From the NCBI GenBank assembly GCA_910575695.1, contig CAJTGJ010000021.1:20091-84090 (forward strand): DNA of 64,000 nt, given 5' to 3'. A program made the position numbers and the translations under genes. The notes below the pieces were generated by a model. The model made no database searches. It worked only from the letters and a program-made list of their open reading frames with translations, and had not been told where the DNA came from. The stretch is from Oscillospiraceae bacterium (GTDB lineage: Bacteria; Bacillota; Clostridia; Oscillospirales; Oscillospiraceae). Shown here in pieces: positions 1-8,238 of this stretch (position 1 is the first letter of the stretch; the number at the start of each line of letters is the position of its first letter).

Positions 1-1233
1 GAAGGTCTTGCGGGGGAGCGCGCCGTCGTGGATGACGGACAGGAACAGCTCCCGCTTTTCCATGGAGGGAAGCAGGAACGCCGCGTTCCCGGGCCGGGCG
101 GCGAACTCCCGGGCCACATCCTCGCCGTGGATATAGTCCACCCGCCCCTCGTGTTCCATGAGGTAGCCGTCCAAAAAGCTCTGGAGCGCCCCCACTGGGA
201 GCTGGGCGGCGGAACGGGGCAGGGTAATGACACCCTCCGAATCCTCGCACACATACCGCAGGGGCAGGCCGTCCCCCTCCTGCTCCTTCCCCCGGCGGGC
301 GCCGGGATAGTGCCGCGCCAGGGCGTCCAGCAGGGCCCGCGCATCGGTGTGGAACACCACCCGGTGGATGGGCTCGAACTCCAGGCTGTCGTCGTGGAGG
401 TTCACCAGCTCGCACAGGGCGTACCGGGCGGGCAGGGCATCCCATTTTTCCGGCGGCATCAGCCGCTTCTGCCGCTCATAGCACTCCTTGGCGGTGGCCA
501 GGGAGTGGTTGCCGTCGCCCACGGCGAACAGCATCACGGGCCTGTTTTCCGTACCGTATTTGGCGTTGAAGGCCTCCGGCTCCGCCAGGGCGGACAGCGC
601 CCCGGCCACCTGGTCCAGCTGGGCCCGGGTGAGCAGCCAGCCCCGGATGTGCCCGCCCTGCTCCATCAGATCGAAGTCGTACAGCAGCTCCATAGAGCCG
701 GTCTGCGCCGCCAGCGGCTCGATGACGGTGCGCTCCGGGTCGTCGGTGAGCAGCATGGCGTGGGGCAGCTCGATGGGGGCGTTTTTCCGCACCGCCACCC
801 GGGGCGGAATGCGGGTATGGACCACGCCCTCGGTGGCCCGGATGAGCACATCGGAGTCCGGCTCGTAGTCGTAGGCGGTCAGGTCGGCCATGCCCACCAG
901 CCCCCGGCGCACCCGGCCGCCGGACAGGGTGCGCTCCACGTAGATCATGGCCCCGGGCAGGGTCTTGAACCGGCCCTCCCGGAGGTACTGGGCCATGGTG
1001 GCGTTGATGTCCATGATGTCCATCTCCACCTGGGGGCCGTCCAGGCTGCTCTCGGGCAGGATGAGGCGCAGGGCGGAAGGGGCGCGGCCCACCCGCTCCT
1101 CCACCCGCTGCCAGTATTCGGGCTGGGAGGTGTACTGGTCGCAGGCCACCACAGACCACTTGTCGTAATCGCAGTCCTGGGGCAGGAGGATGTCGGCGGG
1201 ACGGAAGGGAAGGTTGTCAAAGGTGTTTTCCAT
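1..1233 (-). CDS. DUF1015 family protein (3' end beyond the window)
   Basis: The frame is open from an ATG at 1233 to the left edge (411 codons, no stop seen). This is already close to the usual family length of about 410-420 residues, so only the tail is missing. An AGGAG site sits upstream of the ATG. The family is recognised from its N-terminus (residues 1-40, LPFRPADILLP then a DYDKWSVVACDQ-type stretch) and from the GDGNHS box near residue 238. That box resembles the DGHHR box of ParB/SerK-like folds, but this comparison is mine. Function is not established. It is the last visible gene of the Lrp/aminotransferase/ThrH operon. In Clostridia DUF1015 genes often lie beside serA/serC, which suggests a role in serine metabolism. 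Confidence 0.85.
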   Translation of the reverse strand, partial: MENTFDNLPFRPADILLPQDCDYDKWSVVACDQYTSQPEYWQRVEERVGRAPSALRLILPESSLDGPQVEMDIMDINATMAQYLREGRFKTLPGAMIYVERTLSGGRVRRGLVGMADLTAYDYEPDSDVLIRATEGVVHTRIPPRVAVRKNAPIELPHAMLLTDDPERTVIEPLAAQTGSMELLYDFDLMEQGGHIRGWLLTRAQLDQVAGALSALAEPEAFNAKYGTENRPVMLFAVGDGNHSLATAKECYERQKRLMPPEKWDALPARYALCELVNLHDDSLEFEPIHRVVFHTDARALLDALARHYPGARRGKEQEGDGLPLRYVCEDSEGVITLPRSAAQLPVGALQSFLDGYLMEHEGRVDYIHGEDVAREFAARPGNAAFLLPSMEKRELFLSVIHDGALPRKTF

Positions 1234-1329
1234 GGCGGAAACTCCTTTCTGAAAATGGAGGCCGCTCCAGGCGGCGGAGTCATGGTTTGATTTGTACGCA
1301 GAAGGCGTCGATGGTGTCCGGCTCGAATA

Positions 1330-1932
1330 TCACGCCAGCGCCTCCTTGATGGCGGCCAGCAGTTCGGGGAAGTCCTCAAAGGCGGGGATATCGGGGTAAT
1401 CCGCCTTGATGGCGTCGGTGGACTTAAAGAGGAAGCCCGCGCGGCTGGCCTGGATCATGGCCAGGTCGTTGAAGCTGTCCCCGGCGGCAATGGTCTCGAA
1501 GCCGCAGGACTGCAAGGCCCGCACGGTGGTGAGCTTGGACTTCTCGCACCGCATCTTCCAGCCGGTGATCTCGCCGCTGTCCGCCACCTCCAGCGTGTTG
1601 CAGAACAGGGCGGGCCAGTTCAGCTTTGCCATCAGGGGCTTGGCGAACTGCTCGAAGGTGTCGCTCAAAATCACCACTTGGGTGAGGGTGCGCAGCTCGT
1701 CCAGAAACTCCCTGGCCCCGGGCAGGGGGTCGATCTTTGCGATAGTGTCCTGAATTTCCTTCAGCCCCAGGCCGTGCTCCTTCAGGATGCCCAGCCGGTA
1801 GGCCATCAGCTTGTCGTAATCCGGCTCGTCCCGGGTGGTGCGGCGCAGCTCGGGGATGCCGCTGGCCTGGGAAAAGGCGATCCAGATCTCGGGAACCAGG
1901 ACGCCCTCCATATCTAAGCAGACGATATTCAT
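1330..1932 (-). CDS. thrH: Bifunctional phosphoserine phosphatase/homoserine phosphotransferase ThrH
   Basis: This is a 200-residue HAD-superfamily phosphatase, the usual ThrH length. The nucleophile motif DMEGV lies at residues 7-11 and is followed by a VLVPEIWIAF stretch typical of ThrH. Motif II is S90-D91-T92 and the metal-binding GDSFND is at 151-156. ThrH family members dephosphorylate phosphoserine and can pass the phosphate to homoserine, linking serine and threonine synthesis. The gene lies 15 bp downstream of the aminotransferase on the same transcript. With serC near 61.4 kb, the likely cellular role is the last step of serine synthesis (a SerB substitute), but the homoserine activity cannot be judged from sequence. 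Confidence 0.9.
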   Translation of the reverse strand: MNIVCLDMEGVLVPEIWIAFSQASGIPELRRTTRDEPDYDKLMAYRLGILKEHGLGLKEIQDTIAKIDPLPGAREFLDELRTLTQVVILSDTFEQFAKPLMAKLNWPALFCNTLEVADSGEITGWKMRCEKSKLTTVRALQSCGFETIAAGDSFNDLAMIQASRAGFLFKSTDAIKADYPDIPAFEDFPELLAAIKEALA

Positions 1933-1947
1933 ATTCAGCTTCCTTTC

Positions 1948-3114
1948 TCAGTGCAGACTGTTCAAGAACTTTTCCAGCCGCTCCAGCGCCTCCGCCAGAT
2001 CGTGCATGGACGCGGCGTAGCACGCCCGGACATAGCCCTCGCCGCCGGGACCGAAGGCGGTGCCGGGGATCACCGCCACCCGCTGCTCCGCCAGGAACCG
2101 GTCGCAGAACGCCTCGCTGGTCAGCCCCGTGGACTTGACGCAGGGGAAGGTGTAGAACGCTCCCAGGGGCTCGAAGCAGCTCAGCCCCAGCCGCCGGAAG
2201 CCGTCCACCAGGAAACGGCGGCGTCCGTCGTATTCGTCCCGCATGGCCTCAATGTCGCCGTCGCCGTGGTCCAGCGCCTCGATGGCGGCGTACTGGCTGG
2301 TGGTGGGGGCGGACATGATGGCGTACTGGTGGAGCTTGGTCATGGCGGAAATGAGGGGCTTTGGCCCGCAGGCGTAGCCCAGCCGCCAGCCCGTCATGGA
2401 GTAGGCCTTGGAAAAGCCGTTGACCACCACGGTGCGCTCGTACATATCGGGTATATTGGCGATGGAGGCGTGCCGCCCGCCGTAGGTCAGCTCGGCGTAA
2501 ATTTCATCGGAAATGACCATAATATCCGTACCCCGGAGCACATCGGCGATGGCCTCCAGATCCTCCCGGCCCATAATGCCGCCGGTGGGGTTGTTGGGGA
2601 AGGGGAGCACCAGCGCCTTGGTGCGGGGGGTGATAGCGGCGCGCAGCTCCTCCGGCGTCAGCCGGAAATCGTTTTCCGCCCTGGTCTCCACCATGACGGG
2701 CACGCCGTGGAGCATGGACACCAGCGGCCCGTAGCACACAAAGGAGGGGGCGGGGATGACCACCTCGTCCCCCGGCTCCAGCAGGCAGCGGAACGCCAGG
2801 TCAAGGCCCTCGCTGCCGCCCACCGTAACCAAAATCTGGCCCGCCGGGGTATATTCCAGATCAAACCGGCGCTTTAAATACCGGGAGATGGCCGCCCGCA
2901 GGTCGGACAGGCCCGCGTTGGGGGTGTATTTGGTGAAGCCCTTCTCCAGAGAGAAGATGCCCGCGTCCCGGATGTGCCAGGGGGTCTGGAAATCCGGCTC
3001 GCCGATGCCCAGGGAGATGCCCCCCTCCATGCCCTGGAGCAAATCGAAATATTTCCGGATGCCGGAGGGCTGTATGTCCTGCACCCGCCGGCACATGAGC
3101 TTGCTGTAATCCAT
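1948..3114 (-). CDS. PLP-dependent class I/II aminotransferase
   Basis: 388 residues of fold-type I aminotransferase related to AspC/PatA. Visible hallmarks are GIGEPDFQTP (residues 36-45), NNPTG (174-178), DEIY (203-206) and the PLP-lysine motif SKAYSMTGWRLGY with K236. Its ATG overlaps the stop codon of the upstream Lrp gene by one base, so translation is probably coupled. Substrate specificity (aspartate, aromatic or another amino acid) cannot be read from the sequence. The context with Lrp and ThrH points to aspartate/serine/threonine-family amino acids. Gene product is cytosolic. Confidence 0.9.
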   Translation of the reverse strand: MDYSKLMCRRVQDIQPSGIRKYFDLLQGMEGGISLGIGEPDFQTPWHIRDAGIFSLEKGFTKYTPNAGLSDLRAAISRYLKRRFDLEYTPAGQILVTVGGSEGLDLAFRCLLEPGDEVVIPAPSFVCYGPLVSMLHGVPVMVETRAENDFRLTPEELRAAITPRTKALVLPFPNNPTGGIMGREDLEAIADVLRGTDIMVISDEIYAELTYGGRHASIANIPDMYERTVVVNGFSKAYSMTGWRLGYACGPKPLISAMTKLHQYAIMSAPTTSQYAAIEALDHGDGDIEAMRDEYDGRRRFLVDGFRRLGLSCFEPLGAFYTFPCVKSTGLTSEAFCDRFLAEQRVAVIPGTAFGPGGEGYVRACYAASMHDLAEALERLEKFLNSLH

Positions 3115-3596
3115 TATTCAAACACAAACCTTTCCTCCTGGACCTCCTGCACCGGGAAGATCAGGTGTTTTTCTTTATACTTCTTCAAAATGAAGTGGGT
3201 AGCGGTGCCGGTGACACCCTCGATGGTGGACAGCTTTTCCCCCACGAAATGGGCCACCTCCTTCAGGGTGCGCCCGGAGATGGTCACCGTCATGTCGTAG
3301 GCCCCGCCGGACATGAGGTAGAGGCTCTCCACCTCCTCATATTGATAAATGCGCTGGGCCACCCGGTCGAAGCCCTCCCCCCGCTGGGGGGTGACCTTCA
3401 CCTCAATCAGGGCGGTGACGGACTCCTGCTGGGTGCGGTCCCAGTCCACGATGGTCTTGTAGCCCAGGATGATGTGGTCCTTCTCATATTGCGCCACCGC
3501 CGCGGCCACCTCGTCCTCGGTAACGCCGGTCATGGCGGCCAGCTGGGCGTAGCTGAGGGTGGAATCGTCCTCCAGAAGCTGAAGCAGATTCTTCAT
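3114..3596 (-). CDS. Lrp/AsnC family transcriptional regulator
   Basis: 160 residues. An N-terminal helix-turn-helix (MKNLLQLLEDD onward, with TLSYAQLAAMTGVTEDEV) is followed by a C-terminal RAM/ACT-like ligand domain (ALIEVKVTP to the end). I chose the ATG at 3596 because GGAGG stands eight bases upstream; a TTG at 3611 in the same frame overlaps that ribosome site. It is the first gene of a four-gene operon with an aminotransferase, thrH and a DUF1015 gene, read from the promoter at 3638-3666. Lrp-family proteins sense amino acids and commonly control their own operon, which is the likely role here. Confidence 0.9.
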   Translation of the reverse strand: MKNLLQLLEDDSTLSYAQLAAMTGVTEDEVAAAVAQYEKDHIILGYKTIVDWDRTQQESVTALIEVKVTPQRGEGFDRVAQRIYQYEEVESLYLMSGGAYDMTVTISGRTLKEVAHFVGEKLSTIEGVTGTATHFILKKYKEKHLIFPVQEVQEERFVFE

Positions 3597-3637
3597 GGCA
3601 TATGCCTCCAAACAAATATTTCTGTATCAATTCTACT

Positions 3638-3666
3638 ATTATATACGTTTGCGCCGGAAATGGCAA
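3638..3666 (-). promoter_or_regulatory. Sigma-A promoter of the Lrp operon
   Basis: On the minus strand: -35 TTGCCA, 17-bp spacer, -10 TATAAT. It lies about 42 bp upstream of the Lrp start codon and can drive the Lrp, aminotransferase, thrH and DUF1015 genes. Confidence 0.75.
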
Positions 3667-3758
3667 TCCCTATTTGCCGCGTACCGCACATAGGATGGCG
3701 CGGGGCGGCGCATACTATCCCCATCCATGCGGGTAATTCGGAAAGGCGGTGGAGTGGA

Positions 3759-4502
3759 TTGTCCAAACGATCAACCATCCTGCGCACGGGAATATCTGGG
3801 TTTCTGCTGACAGCGCTGGCGGCGCTGTGGCTATGGTACCCCCAATACCGGGCCGGCCGTCCGGCCCTCGCCCCGGCCCAGCTCCCCGACGGCCCCTTCG
3901 TGGCCCTCACCTTTGACGACGGCCCCCGGGCCTCCACCACCTCGGTCCTGCTGGACGAGCTGAGCCGGCGGGGGGTCCACGCCACCTTTTTTGTCATCGG
4001 CGAAAACGTGGCGGGCAACGAGGACCTCCTCCTGCGCATGGAGCGGGAGGGGCACCAGATCGGCCTGCACACCTTCCACCACCGCTCCCTGGCCCAGGTC
4101 AACGGCGCGGATTTCTACGCCGAGGTGGACAAGCTCCGGGAATCCCTGTCCGAGCTGCTGGGCAGGGAGGACTTCATGCTCCGCCCCCCCTTCGGGATGA
4201 TCACCCCCGCCAACCGGGCCAGGGCAGGTGCGCCCATCATCCTCTGGTCGGTGGACCCGGAGGACTGGTCCGACACGGACAGCGACCGGCAGACCGCCCT
4301 GATCCTGGACAATATAACGGACGGCGGGATCATCCTGCTCCACGACATATACCCCTCCAGCGTGGAGACGGCCCTGCGGGTGGTGGATGAGCTGATGGCC
4401 CAGGGCTACCGGTTCGTGACGGTGGAGGAGCTGTTCGCCCTCCGGGGCGTGACACCGGAAAACGGCACGGAATACCGCCGCCTGCCCCCGGCGGAGGAAT
4501 AA
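3759..4502 (+). CDS. Polysaccharide deacetylase (NodB homology domain), membrane-anchored
   Basis: 247 residues from a TTG start that has a GGAG-type site just upstream. An in-frame ATG about 95 bases earlier lacks such a site and would add an unlikely N-terminus. Residues 11-26 form a hydrophobic anchor or signal. The carbohydrate esterase family 4 motifs are all present: TFDDGP (51-56), the HxxxH metal motif (H104, H108), RPPFG, DPEDW and the closing LLHD. Enzymes of this family remove N-acetyl groups from peptidoglycan or related wall polymers outside the membrane. It is a single gene with no obvious operon partners. Confidence 0.88.
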   Translation: MSKRSTILRTGISGFLLTALAALWLWYPQYRAGRPALAPAQLPDGPFVALTFDDGPRASTTSVLLDELSRRGVHATFFVIGENVAGNEDLLLRMEREGHQIGLHTFHHRSLAQVNGADFYAEVDKLRESLSELLGREDFMLRPPFGMITPANRARAGAPIILWSVDPEDWSDTDSDRQTALILDNITDGGIILLHDIYPSSVETALRVVDELMAQGYRFVTVEELFALRGVTPENGTEYRRLPPAEE

Positions 4503-4568
4503 AAAGGTCCTCATGTCCGGCGGCGCGTGGGCTTATGGGCGCTTTTTTGCGGCAAAATGGAAAAGCGG

Positions 4569-4597
4569 TTGTATTGTTCGACGGATTGTGATAAAAT
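4569..4597 (+). promoter_or_regulatory. Promoter of the bactofilin gene
   Basis: -35 TTGTAT, 17-bp spacer, -10 TAAAAT, ending about 36 bp before the bactofilin ATG. Match is moderate. Confidence 0.5.
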
Positions 4598-4633
4598 ATT
4601 CCCTATCTTCAGTACGAATAGGGGATGGACACC

Positions 4634-5053
4634 ATGACACAACAGTCCAGCGCGCAGCAGACCTCAAACCCTGCCCAGACGCCGCCCGAGGCGCCCGCCG
4701 TGCCGTCCACCACCACCGTGATCTTCACTGACGCCACCGTAAACGGGACCATACTGGGTCGGGACGACATTTCGGTGGAGGGCGCCGTTGTGGGAAAGAT
4801 CCGGGTGGAGGGTACCGTCACCATCGAGCGGTCCGGTGTGGTCAGGGGCCCCATCCAGGCGGATACCGTCGTGGTGGCGGGAAAAGTCACCGGCAATATC
4901 ACCGCCCGGACCCGCCTCCAGCTCCAGATGACCGGGAGCATCAAGGGCGATGTGACCACCTGCTCCTTTACCATTGAGGACGGCAGCTTCTTCGACGGCC
5001 GCAGCCACATGACCAAGCCGGGAGAGGAGCCGCAGTTTCTCTACCAGCCCTGA
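4634..5053 (+). CDS. Bactofilin / polymer-forming cytoskeletal protein
   Basis: 139 residues from the ATG at 4634, which is nine bases after AGGGG. An ATG at 4625 touches that site, so it is the less likely start. A Gln/Pro/Thr-rich N-terminal tail of about 25 residues is followed by the right-handed beta-helix core with the repeating hydrophobic periodicity of bactofilins (TVNGTILGRDDISVEG, then KIRVEGTVTI, then KVTGNITARTRLQL). Bactofilins polymerise without nucleotide and scaffold wall enzymes at the membrane. The gene is monocistronic between its own promoter and a bidirectional terminator. The neighbouring deacetylase is a plausible client, but this is only an inference. Confidence 0.85.
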   Translation: MTQQSSAQQTSNPAQTPPEAPAVPSTTTVIFTDATVNGTILGRDDISVEGAVVGKIRVEGTVTIERSGVVRGPIQADTVVVAGKVTGNITARTRLQLQMTGSIKGDVTTCSFTIEDGSFFDGRSHMTKPGEEPQFLYQP

Positions 5054-5090
5054 CCGCCAAACCGTCCGCCCGTCATCCCGCGTCAACGCC

Positions 5091-5126
5091 AAAAAAAGCG
5101 GCCCTCCGCCGGAGGGCCGCTTTTTG
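5091..5126. terminator. Bidirectional Rho-independent terminator
   Basis: An 11-bp GC-rich stem (AGCGGCCCTCC / GGAGGGCCGCT) is flanked by A-run and T-run. It ends both the bactofilin gene (plus) and the PilZ gene (minus). Confidence 0.85.
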
Positions 5127-5146
5127 ATATCCATACTGCGCAGGGC

Positions 5147-5887
5147 TTACCAGTGCCCCGGGCCCCCGGGGCCGTGCCGGGTCCAGGGCACCTTGTTTCC
5201 CACCTGGAGGTTATACAGGGTCCGGGTCAGCTCGGTCAGCTCCGGCTCCTCCAGCTGGGCGAACAGGAAGCCGTAGCGGAAGTGGTTGGGCTCGAACTCC
5301 ACTGCCCGGATGACCTCCCCCACAAACTCCATGGGGGCGTAATCCTCCAGCTTGATCTTCAGCTTCAGCACCTCGTCCTCCGCATGGAGGTAAAAGGATT
5401 CCAGGCAGGCCCCGCCCGCGCTGATGTCCACCAGGATGCACTCCTCCGGGTTGGAACAGCTCCTGTCCGAGGGGAGGTATATGGTGGCCGGGCAGTTCAC
5501 CCGCAGACGGAAGTTGTCCCGGGCCTCCGGGATGGGCTTCACCTGAAGGTTCTTCACCCGGCAGATCAGACGGGTGGATTCCGAGATGGTGCCCTTCAGC
5601 ATATACTGCTTCATGGCCTCATCATGGCCCCGGAAGAACACGATGGTGCCCAGCTCCCTGACCTTGAAGGACAGCGCCCCGGGCACCCGCTCCAGCGTCA
5701 GATCGGTATCCCCGTAGTCATAGTCGGTGATGCGCCCGTCGAACAGTACCTCGCCCTCGGGCGTTTCCACGGTGAGGGTCACGCCGTTGTGAAGGGGCGG
5801 AAGCTCGCCTGCCTCGAAGGACTCCTCATCCTCCATCTCGTAGTCATAATCATCGGAACGTCCAAACAGGTTTGAAAAGAATCCCAT
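5147..5887 (-). CDS. PilZ domain c-di-GMP-binding protein (YcgR-like)
   Basis: 246 residues from an ATG with an AGGTGG site. The N-terminal acidic stretch (residues 11-26) precedes a YcgR-N-like beta domain (about 35-115). The PilZ domain follows with both c-di-GMP contacts intact: the RxxxR motif (R123, R127) and DxSxxG (D154-G159). Proteins of this architecture couple c-di-GMP to motility or envelope functions. No diguanylate cyclase is in the window. The gene has its own promoter at 5975-6003 and the terminator at 5091-5126. Confidence 0.88.
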   Translation of the reverse strand: MGFFSNLFGRSDDYDYEMEDEESFEAGELPPLHNGVTLTVETPEGEVLFDGRITDYDYGDTDLTLERVPGALSFKVRELGTIVFFRGHDEAMKQYMLKGTISESTRLICRVKNLQVKPIPEARDNFRLRVNCPATIYLPSDRSCSNPEECILVDISAGGACLESFYLHAEDEVLKLKIKLEDYAPMEFVGEVIRAVEFEPNHFRYGFLFAQLEEPELTELTRTLYNLQVGNKVPWTRHGPGGPGHW

Positions 5888-5974
5888 GGTATCCCACCTC
5901 TTAAGATCAATATATGCGGAGCGGAGCGCCGCCGCCATTCTCGGCATAGGATGCTGCATACAAATTCCCTTAAA

Positions 5975-6003
5975 ATTATAAACAGATTGGGGAATAAAGT
6001 CAA
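5975..6003 (-). promoter_or_regulatory. Sigma-A promoter of the PilZ gene
   Basis: Minus strand: -35 TTGACT, 17-bp spacer, -10 TATAAT, about 88 bp upstream of the PilZ ATG. Strong match. Confidence 0.75.
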
Positions 6004-6049
6004 TACCCTGCGGCGTTTGGACGGGGAAATCAATTTTCCCCCGCCAAAC

Positions 6050-6080
6050 CCGCAGGGGCGCACACTGTGCGCCCCTGCGG
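6050..6080. repeat. Perfect GC-rich palindrome (intergenic repeat)
   Basis: 15-bp arms around one central base (CCGCAGGGGCGCACA / TGTGCGCCCCTGCGG). The same core, GGGCGCACA-N-TGTGCGCCC, recurs at 14143-14161. A second imperfect inverted repeat lies beside it at 6014-6049. It sits just downstream of the Na/Pi transporter gene and could end its transcript, although no T-run follows. Confidence 0.7.
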
Positions 6081-6132
6081 CAGGATTTCGTCCGGGAAGG
6101 CCCCGGCGTTCCAGAAATTGGCTTGTCCGGAA

Positions 6133-7908
6133 TCAGTTGGCCTCCGCCGCCCTGCGGCGGCTGGCCAGCAGGTACTTGTCCTGGTAGAAAGCCAGCCACC
6201 GGCGGAATTCCGGCTGGTCGCCCTGACGCACCCCCCGGGCATAGTCGTGGAACTGAAGGTCGCTGACCCGCAGCTCCAGCACCGCCAGCGCCACGTTGGA
6301 ACAGTGTGCCGCCACACGGGCGAAATCGGTGAGCACGTCGTTGAAAGCAAAGCCCATCTCCATGGTACACACGCCGCTTTGCAGGCGGCGGATGTGCCGG
6401 AGCTTAATGCCCTCCAGCATCACGGAGATGACCTCCTCCAGGGGTTCTACTTTCCGGGCCTCGGCCATGTCCTCGTCCGCCAGCGCCGTCCGGGTGAGGG
6501 CGACGATCTCCCGCACCGCGTCCACCGCCCGGTTCATGTCCGCCAGCCCGTCGGGGGAAAAGGAAATGCCCTTGTCCTCTAACTCCCTGGCGATCTCCGC
6601 GATATGCACCGCGTGGTCGGAGATGCGCTCCAGATTGGTCAGACAGTGCAGATAGTGGGAGCTGAGCAGGCGCTCCCGCTCATTCAGGTCCTGGCTGTTC
6701 AGGTGGATCAGATAGGTGCCGATGCGGTCCTCGTAGCGGTCCACGACATTTTCCCGGCCCATGATCTTGTCATATTTTTCCGGGTTGAACTGGGCGAACA
6801 GGTCCACAGAGCGGGCCAGGTTCTTGAAGGCGGCGGCGGCCATCCGTCCCACCGTCCGTCCGCTCTGCTCCAGGGCCAGGGGCGGGTAGTCCAGGAAGCG
6901 CTCGTCCAGGAGGTTTTCCTCGAACTCCTCGTCGTCCTCGCAGGAGGCGTCCTTGATGGTGAGCATGGACAGCCGCACCAGCCCGCCTGTGAAAGGAAGC
7001 TGCACTAGGGTAGCGGCCACCTTGAATACGGTGTTGAACACGGCGATGCCCAGGGTGTCGGCGGGCAGGGCCATGAACTCAAAGTGCAGGAACGCGTTGA
7101 GTACATAGAAGGGGAGCATGAACAGCGCCGAGCCCACAATATTAAAATAGAGGTAAATAATGGCGGTGCGCTTGCCGTTGGCGTTGGCGCCGATGGCGCT
7201 GAGCAGTACCGGAACGCAGGCGCCGATGCACATACCCAGCACCATGGGGATGGCCACCTCATAGCTGATGGCCCCGGTGACGGACAGTGCCTGCAAAATG
7301 CCGATGGAGGCGGAGGACGACTGGATCAGCGCCGTCACCGCCACGCCGATGAGCAGGGACACCGCCGGGTTGGAGGCGGCGGAGATGAAGTCCAGAAACG
7401 CCGCGTTTTCCTTCAGCGGGTCCATGGCGGAGCTCATAGACTGCATCCCGCTCATCAGCACGGAGAAGGACAGCAGGATCAGGCCCACGTTTTTCTGGGT
7501 CTGCTTCCTGCAGAAAAAAAACAGCAGAATGCCGATAAATGCCACAGCGGCAAAGACGGTGGCGGAGGAGAAGCCCCCGTCCCCCTCCACCCCGGCCAGG
7601 GTGAGGAGCCAGCCCGTGGCGGTGGTGCCGATGTTGGCGCCCATGATAATGCCAACGGCGTTGGCCAGCTGCATAATGCCGGAGTTGACGAAGCCCACTA
7701 CCATAACGGTGGTGGCGGAGGAGGACTGGATCACCGCTGTTACCAGCGCACCCAGCAGCACCCCCTTGATGGGATTGGAGGTCAGCCTGCCCAGGATGGT
7801 TTCCAGGCGGCTGCCCGCCACGCGCTTGAGCCCGTCGCCCAACAGGCTCATGCCGAACAGGAAAAAGGCCAGCCCGCCCAGCAGTGAGATCACGTCTGCA
7901 ATGCTCAT
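6133..7908 (-). CDS. Na+/phosphate cotransporter family protein with C-terminal PhoU-like domain
   Basis: 591 residues. The N-terminal half is a polytopic membrane domain with the inverted-repeat signature of the family: VIQSSSATT in the first half and LIQSSSASI in the second. The last 230 or so residues are soluble and helical with PhoU-like features (the NLERISDHAVHIAEIA stretch). Members import phosphate with sodium; the PhoU-like tail probably senses or gates. No pho regulon genes are adjacent. It appears monocistronic with a long upstream gap. Confidence 0.88.
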   Translation of the reverse strand: MSIADVISLLGGLAFFLFGMSLLGDGLKRVAGSRLETILGRLTSNPIKGVLLGALVTAVIQSSSATTVMVVGFVNSGIMQLANAVGIIMGANIGTTATGWLLTLAGVEGDGGFSSATVFAAVAFIGILLFFFCRKQTQKNVGLILLSFSVLMSGMQSMSSAMDPLKENAAFLDFISAASNPAVSLLIGVAVTALIQSSSASIGILQALSVTGAISYEVAIPMVLGMCIGACVPVLLSAIGANANGKRTAIIYLYFNIVGSALFMLPFYVLNAFLHFEFMALPADTLGIAVFNTVFKVAATLVQLPFTGGLVRLSMLTIKDASCEDDEEFEENLLDERFLDYPPLALEQSGRTVGRMAAAAFKNLARSVDLFAQFNPEKYDKIMGRENVVDRYEDRIGTYLIHLNSQDLNERERLLSSHYLHCLTNLERISDHAVHIAEIARELEDKGISFSPDGLADMNRAVDAVREIVALTRTALADEDMAEARKVEPLEEVISVMLEGIKLRHIRRLQSGVCTMEMGFAFNDVLTDFARVAAHCSNVALAVLELRVSDLQFHDYARGVRQGDQPEFRRWLAFYQDKYLLASRRRAAEAN

Positions 7909-8172
7909 ATCGCTGTTCCATTCCTTCCCGGCGGGCGGTCCCCGCCATGCGGTAGATCAGAATAATCCGGGAGCTGCCGGCAGTACAGCACAGGCCCGCA
8001 GGACAACAAGTCCGGCGTCCGGCGCAAAGGGCCGCTGGGGCGTCGCGCCCCAGGGCTCCCATGCCGTCCCCAACATTGTACCATATTCTGCCGCCGTTTT
8101 CCTGTTTTTTTTACAATTTCTATAAAGCTATCGTTTTTTCTTCCTGCGGGCGCGCATATTTTGGAGGAAATA
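7909..8172. other. Intergenic stretch without a recognisable gene
   Basis: 264 bp upstream of the Na/Pi transporter gene. It is GC-rich near that gene and AT-rich around 8100-8160. I see a possible -10 (TACAAT on the minus strand near 8079) without a convincing -35, and no RNA gene. Confidence 0.5.
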
Positions 8173-8173
8173 T

Positions 8174-8210
8174 AAAAAAGGAGGACGCAGCTGCCCGCGT
8201 CCTTCTTTTC
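8174..8210 (-). terminator. Terminator after the Gly/Pro-rich protein gene
   Basis: The stem is formed by GGAGGACGC and GCGTCCTTC, with a T-run on the minus-strand side. It lies about 30 bp beyond the stop codon of the Gly/Pro-rich protein gene. Confidence 0.75.
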
Positions 8211-8238
8211 TGCGTGCCAGATCAGCGGCCCGGGCCGC

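Noticed and set aside
28..1290. A 420-codon plus-strand frame at the left end
   Set aside because: It lies opposite the DUF1015 gene, which has a ribosome site and family motifs; the plus-strand translation has none.
3663..3758. An upstream ATG start for the polysaccharide deacetylase
   Set aside because: It has no ribosome site and adds a non-hydrophobic extension ahead of the membrane anchor; the TTG at 3759 has a GGAG-type site and gives a clean N-terminus.
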